This document shows positions 1 through 5,052 of a stretch of 5,583 nucleotides of DNA, piece after piece (the first letter of the stretch is position 1; each line of letters starts with the position of its first letter). This DNA comes from an uncultured Eubacteriales bacterium (GTDB taxonomy: Bacteria > Bacillota_A > Clostridia > Oscillospirales > Oscillospiraceae): NCBI GenBank assembly GCA_949747935.1, contig CATKHE010000136.1:1-5583 (forward strand). Direction: 5' to 3'. Below the pieces are notes generated by a model. It had not been told where the DNA came from. It was given only the letters and a program-made list of their open reading frames with translations, and did not search any database. A program made the position numbers and the translations under genes.

Positions 1-224
1 AGACAAAGGCGCAAACCTCTGCGGTACCACTCTTCTTGCCGGATAAAATCCGGCCGCTCAAGTCTGCCCGGTAACGGGGGCGTCCGGAGGGGCCTACTGC
101 GATTCAGCCCTCAGCTCCAAGGTGATTTTTCCCGTCCCCTCCCGTCCGCCTTGCACCAAACGGCGGCTCTCTTCGCGTCTCAGGGGCGGGTACTCGTCCT
201 TTTCCGCGCACTTTGCATTATGTG
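1..224 (-). promoter_or_regulatory. T-box riboswitch leader, Ile (AUC) specifier, probably for ileS off the left edge
   Basis: Read on the minus strand, this is a T-box leader that senses uncharged tRNA and controls antitermination. The T-box core AGTGGTACCGC lies at 31-21; its UGGU bulge (29-26) would pair with a tRNA 3' end ACCA. Stem I is visible. The helix 190-182/140-131 sits above a specifier loop with AGUA at 194-191 on one side and AAAAAUCA at 130-123 on the other, closed below by AAGG (201-198) with CCUU (122-119). The apical hairpin CCGCC/GGCGG (166-162/150-146) has a GGTG loop. Stem II with an AGTA turn is at 109-91, and stem III is a perfect 7-bp hairpin at 54-38. The specifier is read as AUC (126-124) because in this family the codon is followed by one unpaired purine before the lower helix. 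The U in UGGU fits the A discriminator base of tRNA-Ile. The neighbouring lspA and rluD-like genes support ileS. The terminator's 3' arm and the regulated gene are outside the window. The T-box class is near certain; the Ile assignment is about 70 percent. Confidence 0.9.
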
Positions 225-230
225 ACCCAT

Positions 231-259
231 ATCTTATCCGGTTTTTGCGGGGTTGTCAA
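231..259 (-). promoter_or_regulatory. Sigma-A-type promoter of the T-box leader
   Basis: On the minus strand a perfect -35 TTGACA (259-254) is separated by 17 bases from a -10 TAAGAT (236-231). Transcription would start near 224, about 25 bases before stem I of the T-box. The -35 lies about 57 bases past the stop codon of the upstream pseudouridine synthase gene. The downstream synthetase gene therefore has its own promoter, although read-through from the operon remains possible because no convincing terminator lies between them. Confidence 0.8.
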
Positions 260-315
260 GGGGGAAACCGCACTTTTTCCATAGACCCCCTGGCTAAAAG
301 GAACCTTTTTGCGTT

Positions 316-1218
316 TTACCTGTCGATTTTCTTTAAAATTTCCTGAAACCACTCTGGCAAAGGACATTCCAGCTCCATGGTCTCCCCGGTGGAGGGGTGG
401 ACGAACCGCAGCCGCCGGGCATGGAGGCACTGTCCCGCCAGACCGGGGACGGGCTTCTTCGTCCCGTACACCGTGTCCCCCAGCAGGGGGTGGCCGATGG
501 AAGCCAGATGGACCCGGATCTGGTGGGTGCGGCCCGTCTCCAGGCGGCACTCCACATGGGTATAGCCGGGATACCGGGCCAGAACGGTCCAGTGCGTGAT
601 GGCCTCCCGGCCGTTTTTCCGGTCGATGGCCATTTTCTTCCGGTCCACCGGGTGGCGGCCGATGGGGGCGTTCACCGTGCCGCTGTCCTCCCGGAGGCCC
701 CCCATCGCCACCGCCTCGTAGGTCCGGGCCAGGGAATGGTCCTGGAGCTGGGCGGCCAGGGCCAGGTGGGCCCGGTCGTTCTTGGCGGCGATGACGAGCC
801 CGGAAGTATCCCGGTCAATACGGTGGACGATGCCGGGGCGCAGCTCGCCGTTAATTCCAGACAGTGAATTTCCACAGTGGTATAACAGGGCGTTGACCAA
901 TGTGCCGTCCGGGTGGCCGGGGGCGGGGTGGACCACCAGCCCCACCGGCTTGTTGACCACGACCACGTCTCTGTCCTCATAGACGATGTCCAGGGGGATT
1001 TTTTGGGGGAGAACGTCCACAGGCTCCGGAGCGGGGAGGGTGACTGTCAGCCCCTGACCGGGGGTCAGCCTATCGTTTTTCCGCGCTGGCCTTCCGTCCA
1101 GAAGGACCGCCCCCCGCTCCAGCAGCCTCTGGGCGGCGGAGCGGGTCAGGCCGGGGACCGACCGGGCCAGGAACGCGTCCGCCCGCTCGCCCTCACGGTC
1201 AGCGGTCAGCGCCGTCAT
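316..1218 (-). CDS. RluA-family 23S rRNA pseudouridine synthase (RluD/YlyB-like)
   Basis: This 300-residue enzyme converts specific uridines in rRNA, most likely 23S rRNA, to pseudouridine in the cytoplasm. An S4-type RNA-binding domain occupies about residues 11-60 (RADAFLAR...TRSAAQRLLERGAVLLDG). The catalytic domain follows from about residue 75. It carries the family signature HRIDRDTSG (132-140) with catalytic Asp135, and the conserved RTHQIRVHL (230-238) and GDTVYG (247-252) blocks. The length matches the B. subtilis homologue YlyB, and the lspA-adjacent position is typical of that orthologue. The exact target uridines cannot be told from sequence, so no gene symbol is assigned. The ATG at 1218 is supported by GGGAGG nine bases upstream. 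The start overlaps the end of lspA by 20 bases, which suggests translational coupling. It is the last gene of the operon, ending in TAA at 318-316. Confidence 0.95.
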   Translation of the reverse strand: MTALTADREGERADAFLARSVPGLTRSAAQRLLERGAVLLDGRPARKNDRLTPGQGLTVTLPAPEPVDVLPQKIPLDIVYEDRDVVVVNKPVGLVVHPAPGHPDGTLVNALLYHCGNSLSGINGELRPGIVHRIDRDTSGLVIAAKNDRAHLALAAQLQDHSLARTYEAVAMGGLREDSGTVNAPIGRHPVDRKKMAIDRKNGREAITHWTVLARYPGYTHVECRLETGRTHQIRVHLASIGHPLLGDTVYGTKKPVPGLAGQCLHARRLRFVHPSTGETMELECPLPEWFQEILKKIDR

Positions 1219-1684
1219 CGCTTTTTTCCTCCCGGGGCTCCAGCTTGTCCATCAAAAACAGGTAGTACGCCCCGGCGGCGATTCCCCCTACAACCACACA
1301 GACGTCTGCCACGTTGAAAACGGCGAAACGCATAAACAGCACATTGAACATGTCCACCACAAACCCCCGGAGGGCCCGGTCGATCAGGTTGCCCACCGCC
1401 CCCGCCAGCAGCAGGGTGAGGGCCAGCCTGCCCAGGGGGTGCTTGAACAGCCCCTTCCACAAGGCCAGGGCCAGCACAGCGGACATGACCAGCGACACCA
1501 GAGCCAGGGCCCAGGTGTGCTCCGAGAAGATAGAGAAGGCTGCCCCGGTGTTGGTCACATAGGTCAGCTCCAGGATATAGGGGATAAAGGGGACATGCCC
1601 CCCAGGGGGAATATTGGTCATCACCAGGTATTTGACAATTTGGTCCACGGCCACTAAAACCGCGGCAAGGACTGCGTAGATCAT
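1199..1684 (-). CDS. lspA: Lipoprotein signal peptidase (signal peptidase II)
   Basis: LspA is the membrane aspartyl protease that removes the signal peptide of diacylglyceryl-modified prolipoproteins, cutting just before the lipidated cysteine. The protein has 161 residues, the usual size. Hydrophobic segments lie at about 3-21, 57-76, 86-103 and 121-147, matching the four-helix topology. Conserved family blocks are DQIVK (14-18), NTGAAFS (45-51), GNLIDR (98-103), VVDMF (109-113) and FNVADVCVVVG (123-133). By family comparison the catalytic pair is probably Asp111 and Asp127, with Asp102 also conserved. The charged C-terminal tail (147-161) is cytoplasmic by inference. The ATG at 1684 follows an AAAGGAGAA ribosome binding site with good spacing. 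The gap to the upstream helicase-loader gene is 21 bases, and the gene's last 20 bases overlap the pseudouridine synthase start. All key residues are present, so it looks functional. Confidence 0.97.
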   Translation of the reverse strand: MIYAVLAAVLVAVDQIVKYLVMTNIPPGGHVPFIPYILELTYVTNTGAAFSIFSEHTWALALVSLVMSAVLALALWKGLFKHPLGRLALTLLLAGAVGNLIDRALRGFVVDMFNVLFMRFAVFNVADVCVVVGGIAAGAYYLFLMDKLEPREEKSDDGADR

Positions 1685-1705
1685 GGAACATTCTCCTTTT
1701 GTGCG

Positions 1706-2710
1706 TTACAGCCGGTTCTTCCTCACCAGCCGGATATCGTCCCCGAAGAAATGGAGGACGTGATATTCCCCCTCCAGCCGGGAGGCGATCTGGGGAGCGT
1801 AGCGCCGGGCGACTTCCTCCATGGACAGGTTGGAGGAGATGACGGTGTGCTTCTCCCCCACCAGCCGGGTGTTCACCAGCTCATAGAGGGCGGACTGGGT
1901 AAACTGGGTGGTCAGCTCGCTGCCCAGGTCGTCCAGGATGAGCAGGTCACAGTTGAGGTAACGGCGGGTCTCGTCCCGGGCATCCAGTCCGTCGGGGCTG
2001 TCCCGAAGGAACTTCCGGGCCTCAAACTGGGCAAAGACATTCCCGGCGGTGTCGTAGACCACGGAAAACCCGTTTTCCGACACGGCGCGGGCGATGCAGG
2101 CGGACAAAAAGGTCTTGCCCAGCCCCGGCGGGCCGGAGAGAAACAAATTTTTCAGGGCGAAGCGGCCGAATTTTGTGGCGTAATTCAGGCATACATCGTA
2201 GACCAGCTCCATATTGCCCCGGGGGGAGCTCCCGTGGGCGGGCCAAGGGGTCTGGCTGTAGTAGTCCATGCGGAAGGCGTCGAAGGACTGCTCCCCCAGG
2301 TCCAGCAGCTTGGACAGCTCTTTGATCTGCTCCTGGGCGCACAGCTCCCGCAGGCACCGGCACATATTGGCCCCCTGCCAGCCGGTGTCCTTGCACAGGG
2401 GGCAGGCGGGCCTGTCGTCCAGGGCATCCTCGGGCAGGCCCAGCCCGCCCAGCAGGACGGCCCGCTCCCGCTGCAGGTCCTGGTTCTCCTCCCGCACCGC
2501 CCGGACAGCCTCCACCGGGTCGCCCCCCTGCCGCAGGGCGGCGGCCACCAGCCCAGCCATGGTCCCCCGGATACGGCGGTCGAGGCGCTCCAGCCTGGGC
2601 TCCTTTCGGTAGACCTCCAGCCGCAGCCGCTCGACCCGCTCCCGGCGTTCCCGGCGCTCCCGCTCCAGCCGGACGGCCGCCCGGCGCTGTACATTGGCGT
2701 CGTATGACAT
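1706..2710 (-). CDS. DnaI/DnaC-like AAA+ helicase loader (primosomal ATPase)
   Basis: This is a 334-residue AAA+ ATPase of the DnaC/DnaI family, which loads the replicative DnaB-type helicase onto DNA. Residues 8-50 are very rich in Arg and Glu and likely form a coiled coil. A cysteine cluster follows (Cys103, Cys106, Cys117, Cys119 and Cys124, around CPLCKDTG and CRCLRELC), probably a zinc site like that in the helicase-binding N-terminal domain of DnaI. The ATPase domain has Walker A GPPGLGKT (193-200), Walker B LLILDD (256-261), sensor-1-like SSN (292-294) and an SRL block with Arg311 as the likely arginine finger. The start ATG at 2710 directly abuts the TAA of the DnaD-domain gene (TAAATG) and has a GGGAGGGG site upstream, which implies tight co-translation. 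Insertion-sequence IstB proteins share this fold, but the DnaD partner, the N-terminal cysteine cluster and the absence of a transposase argue for the chromosomal loader. Confidence 0.9.
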   Translation of the reverse strand: MSYDANVQRRAAVRLERERRERRERVERLRLEVYRKEPRLERLDRRIRGTMAGLVAAALRQGGDPVEAVRAVREENQDLQRERAVLLGGLGLPEDALDDRPACPLCKDTGWQGANMCRCLRELCAQEQIKELSKLLDLGEQSFDAFRMDYYSQTPWPAHGSSPRGNMELVYDVCLNYATKFGRFALKNLFLSGPPGLGKTFLSACIARAVSENGFSVVYDTAGNVFAQFEARKFLRDSPDGLDARDETRRYLNCDLLILDDLGSELTTQFTQSALYELVNTRLVGEKHTVISSNLSMEEVARRYAPQIASRLEGEYHVLHFFGDDIRLVRKNRL

Positions 2711-3664
2711 TTAACTCCCCTCCCGTTTCATCTGTTCCATCAGCCGGCGCATCCGCTCCATATCCTCCCGGGCCCGCCGCTCCTGATCGGCGGAGGGGGG
2801 CGCGGGCGCCTTCCGGGAGCCGCCCGCCTGGACGGGCCGGGGGTCCCGGTCGCCGGTCCGGACGGCGGCGGCGGTATGCAGCCCCTTCTCGTGCCAGCGG
2901 CGGAGGATGCCGTTCATATAGCCCCAGTCCATGGACTGTTTTTTCAGCACCGTGCGCTCGTAGGCCATGCGGATGGCCTCGTCGTCAAAGCCCATGTCGT
3001 CCCAGGCGGCGATGTAGGTCTTCTCCCGCTCCACCAGGGGCCGGGGGGAGATGTCCAGCAGGCGGAGCACCTCCGCCTCCCGGCTCCGCAGGCGGGTGAG
3101 CCTTGTAATGTACTCCTCCGCCCGCTCCATGGTGTCCACCCCCCGGCGGGCCCAAACGAAGCCCTCCCGCTTGATCTGAGACAGGAAGGGCCTGCGTCCC
3201 GGCCCGTATTTCCGTTCCATTTCCTCCACGCACCAGCCCACCAGCATGAGGATCACCTCGGCGGGGAGGGCCAGATGGTCATAGAGGGTGTACAGGCTTT
3301 TCAGGTCGGCGGCGGACAGCCGCTTGCCCAACCGCCGCTCCACCTCGTCCACCAGGGCCGGAAAGAGGGAGGCCCCGTCGGCCAGGGCCTGGGTGATATC
3401 CTCGGTGGAGTACTCCGGAGGAGGGGTCTCCTGGACCGGAGGCTCCGGGGCCTGGATGGGCTCATTGGGCGCCAGCCCCTGGGCTCGCAGCCCCTCCAGC
3501 GCCCCCTGGAGGCGGGCGTCGGTCCACTTCAGTCCCGTCAGCCCCCCGTGGCGCAGCAGATGAAGATACACCAGGGCGGCGTCGCCGCTGTCCAGCCTCA
3601 AAAGCCGGTCCGCCGCCTGGGCGGTGATGGCCAGCACCTGTCCGGGCAGGAATGTCTCTGCCAT
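2711..3664 (-). CDS. DnaD-domain replication initiation (primosome) protein
   Basis: A 317-residue protein with the architecture of Firmicutes DnaD/DnaB primosome proteins, which remodel origin or fork DNA and help recruit the helicase and its loader. Residues 1-65 are compatible with a degenerate winged-helix N-terminal domain, followed by a Pro/Glu-rich linker (about 66-85). Two DnaD-like helical modules appear to follow: about 86-180 (STEDITQAL ... FVWARRGVDTM) and about 196-262. The second ends in the family's YxxxIxxxW signature, here YMNGILRRW (249-257), then a basic stretch. The tail (263-317) looks disordered, with Pro/Ala and then charged Arg/Glu/Met residues. The ATG at 3664 has an AGGGGGG site about eight bases upstream. 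It is the first gene of the operon, and its stop codon touches the helicase-loader start, which matches the functional pairing of the two proteins. DnaD-domain proteins also occur in phages, but nothing else here looks phage-derived. Confidence 0.88.
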   Translation of the reverse strand: MAETFLPGQVLAITAQAADRLLRLDSGDAALVYLHLLRHGGLTGLKWTDARLQGALEGLRAQGLAPNEPIQAPEPPVQETPPPEYSTEDITQALADGASLFPALVDEVERRLGKRLSAADLKSLYTLYDHLALPAEVILMLVGWCVEEMERKYGPGRRPFLSQIKREGFVWARRGVDTMERAEEYITRLTRLRSREAEVLRLLDISPRPLVEREKTYIAAWDDMGFDDEAIRMAYERTVLKKQSMDWGYMNGILRRWHEKGLHTAAAVRTGDRDPRPVQAGGSRKAPAPPSADQERRAREDMERMRRLMEQMKREGS

Positions 3665-3700
3665 AGACGCGCCCCCCTTTCAAAAAATCGCAGTCTTTTT

Positions 3701-3729
3701 ATTTTACAACAAAACCGCTCTGCCGTCCA
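3701..3729 (-). promoter_or_regulatory. Predicted promoter of the DnaD-helicase loader-lspA-pseudouridine synthase operon
   Basis: On the minus strand TGGACG (3729-3724, four of six matches to TTGACA) lies 17 bases from TAAAAT (3706-3701). Transcription would start near 3694, about 30 bases ahead of the DnaD-domain gene. The -35 sits in the loop of the hairpin that ends the alcohol dehydrogenase transcript. This is the only good promoter-like pair I see upstream of the four-gene operon. Confidence 0.55.
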
Positions 3730-3752
3730 TCTTTTTTCCTGGCAGAAAGCGG
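3706..3752 (-). terminator. Likely Rho-independent terminator of the alcohol dehydrogenase gene
   Basis: Starting 10 bases after the dehydrogenase stop codon, the minus strand can fold CCGC-UU-UCUGCC (3752-3741) against GGCAGA-GCGG (3724-3715). This gives ten pairs with a two-base bulge and a 16-base loop, followed by UUUUGUUGU (3714-3706). The GC-rich stem and the U-rich tail fit an intrinsic terminator. The bulge, long loop and broken U tract suggest it may be incomplete. Confidence 0.55.
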
Positions 3753-3761
3753 GGCGGATGC

Positions 3762-4946
3762 TCAGCGGTTCGCCAGCTGATAAATCTTCAACATGTCGTC
3801 CTGTCTCAGCACCTTGGCGGCCCCCTTCTGTCCGCCGGCCGCCGCAGCGCACATCCGGGCCATGGTCTCCAGCTGCTCCTGGGTGGGGGCAATGCCCAGC
3901 TCGGAGAAGCAGGTGGGCATGCGGATGGAGCGGTAGAAGTTCTCCATGGCTTCAATACCCCTCAAGGCAGTCTCCTCCGGCGCGCCGCGGCCGTCCACTC
4001 CCATCACCCCGACGGCGAACTTTACAAAGCGGTCCAGACAGTCCCGGTACACATACCGTGCCCAGCTGCCCCACACGGCGGCCAGGCCGGCACCGTGGGT
4101 CACGTCGAACATGCCGCCCATCTCGTGCTCCAGACCATGGCAGGCCCAGTCGCCGCCGTCGCAGCCGCAGCCGGTGAGGCCGTTGTGGGACAGGCTGCCC
4201 GCCCACATGATCTCCGCCCGGGCCTCGTAGTCGGCGGGATTGTCCCGGAGGACGGCTGCGTTCTTCATCACGGCGCGCATCAGGCCCTCGGCCAGGCTAT
4301 CGGTGAGCTCCATGGTGCCGTTGGGGGTGAAGTACCGCTCCATAGTGTGCATCAGGATGTCCACGCAGCCGCTGGCCGTCTGATACGGGGGGAGGGTAAC
4401 GGTCAGCTCCGGGTTCATAACGGCGAAACGGGGGCGGCAGATATCGTCGTTATAGCCCCGCTTGACACCGCCCTCGTCCTTTGTGATAACCGAGCTGTTG
4501 CTCATTTCGCTGCCGGCGGCGGCGATGGTGAGCACCGCGCCCACAGGCAGGCAGCCCCTTGCCCGGCGGGTGTGTTCATACAGGTCCCACACGTCGGCCT
4601 CCCCGTCCGCCAGACCGTAGGCGATGGCCTTGGCGGAGTCAATGACGCTGCCGCCCCCCACCGCCAGGATGAAGTCCACCCCCTCCTTCCGGCACAGCGC
4701 AATGCCCTGGTACACCAGAGACAGCCGGGGGTTGGGCACCACGCCGCCCAGCTCCGCATAGGCGACGCCCTCTTTGTCCAGAGATGCCTTGATCCGGTCC
4801 AGCAGCCCGGACCGGACCACACTGCCGCCGCCATAGTGAATGAGCGCCTTTTTGCAGCCCTGGGCCTTCACCAGCGCGCCGGTCTGTTCCTCCGCGCCCC
4901 GGCCGAAGACCACCTGAGTAGGGGTATAGTAGTTGAAATTGAACAT
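3762..4946 (-). CDS. Iron-containing alcohol dehydrogenase (group III, BDH/YqhD-like)
   Basis: A 394-residue NAD(P)H-dependent alcohol dehydrogenase of the metal-dependent group III family, which interconverts aldehydes and alcohols in the cytoplasm; reduction of fermentation-derived or toxic aldehydes is the usual role. The N-terminal nucleotide-binding domain shows YGGGSVVRSG (38-47) and the hallmark GGGSVIDSAK (97-106). The metal ligands are predicted as Asp196, His200, His270 and His284, whose spacing (4, 70, 14) closely follows that of E. coli YqhD (4, 69, 14). His274, in CHGLEHEMGGMFDVTHG (269-285), is also conserved. Length and domain order are normal. Sequence alone does not settle NADH against NADPH, or the substrate. 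The ATG at 4946 has AGGAGG about eight bases upstream. The gene appears monocistronic, with its own promoter and a terminator, and is divergent from a response regulator gene. Confidence 0.95.
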   Translation of the reverse strand: MFNFNYYTPTQVVFGRGAEEQTGALVKAQGCKKALIHYGGGSVVRSGLLDRIKASLDKEGVAYAELGGVVPNPRLSLVYQGIALCRKEGVDFILAVGGGSVIDSAKAIAYGLADGEADVWDLYEHTRRARGCLPVGAVLTIAAAGSEMSNSSVITKDEGGVKRGYNDDICRPRFAVMNPELTVTLPPYQTASGCVDILMHTMERYFTPNGTMELTDSLAEGLMRAVMKNAAVLRDNPADYEARAEIMWAGSLSHNGLTGCGCDGGDWACHGLEHEMGGMFDVTHGAGLAAVWGSWARYVYRDCLDRFVKFAVGVMGVDGRGAPEETALRGIEAMENFYRSIRMPTCFSELGIAPTQEQLETMARMCAAAAGGQKGAAKVLRQDDMLKIYQLANR

Positions 4947-4978
4947 GACTTGTCCTCCTGTCCATGCTGATATGTTTC

Positions 4979-5007
4979 ATTATATCACCAGATATCCGCC
5001 TTGTCTC
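4979..5007 (-). promoter_or_regulatory. Predicted promoter of the alcohol dehydrogenase gene
   Basis: On the minus strand GAGACA (5007-5002, four of six matches to TTGACA) is followed after 17 bases by a perfect TATAAT (4984-4979). Transcription would start near 4972, giving a leader of about 26 bases before the ATG at 4946. The -35 overlaps the -35 of the opposite-strand promoter almost completely. Confidence 0.65.
4982..4995. repeat. Inverted repeat ATATC-ACCA-GATAT, candidate operator
   Basis: A perfect 5-bp inverted repeat with a 4-base centre lies between the -10 and -35 of the dehydrogenase promoter, overlapping the -10 by three bases. Another GATAT occurs at 4969-4973, 22 bases from the one at 4991-4995, or about two helical turns. 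Such an arrangement could bind a regulator, but the arms are short and AT-rich, so chance is a real alternative. Confidence 0.25.
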
Positions 5008-5029
5008 CCCCCAAAAAAGAGGGTATAAT
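5001..5029 (+). promoter_or_regulatory. Predicted promoter of the response regulator gene
   Basis: TTGTCT (5001-5006, four of six matches to TTGACA) and a perfect TATAAT (5024-5029) are separated by 17 bases. Transcription would start near 5036, leaving a leader of about 17 bases that carries the ribosome binding site (AAAGGGGAGG, 5037-5046). Confidence 0.65.
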
Positions 5030-5052
5030 AAAAATGAAAGGGGAGGCCGGCC

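Noticed and set aside
257..293. G5/C5 hairpin with an inner GGAAA/UUUCC stem ahead of the T-box promoter, considered as a terminator
   Set aside because: The two stems compete, the loop is long, and the sequence that follows is the TTGACA promoter region rather than a U run.
296..309. Palindrome AAAAGGAACCTTTT just after the pseudouridine synthase gene, considered as a terminator
   Set aside because: A usable loop leaves only about five mostly A-U pairs, and no U tract follows on the minus strand.
122..346. Short plus-strand open frame (74 residues) across the T-box region
   Set aside because: It runs antisense to a structured leader RNA and into the end of the pseudouridine synthase gene, with no convincing ribosome binding site.
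1215..1691. 158-residue alternative minus-strand frame over lspA
   Set aside because: It is a frame-shifted reading of lspA, dominated by Gly/Pro/Ala with no membrane segments. The lspA frame has all signal peptidase II motifs.
1751..2707. 318-residue plus-strand open frame opposite the helicase loader
   Set aside because: It lies entirely within the AAA+ gene, is Gly/Gln/Leu/Pro-rich, and has no motif, ribosome binding site or promoter.
1706..2710. IstB-type insertion-sequence ATPase as an identity for the AAA+ gene
   Set aside because: There is no IstA-like transposase or terminal repeat nearby. The protein is longer, with an N-terminal cysteine cluster, and is directly joined to a DnaD-domain gene.
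2876..4177. 433-residue plus-strand open frame spanning the DnaD-domain gene, the intergenic region and part of the dehydrogenase
   Set aside because: It crosses two well-supported minus-strand genes and their regulatory region. Its composition turns into Arg/Ser/Pro-rich low complexity, typical of a wrong-frame translation.
3624..4970. 448-residue plus-strand open frame opposite the alcohol dehydrogenase
   Set aside because: It is an antisense shadow of a gene with complete family motifs. The protein is rich in His/Gly/Ala/Val without any recognisable domain, and no ribosome binding site or promoter fits its start. Long antisense frames are expected in GC-rich DNA.
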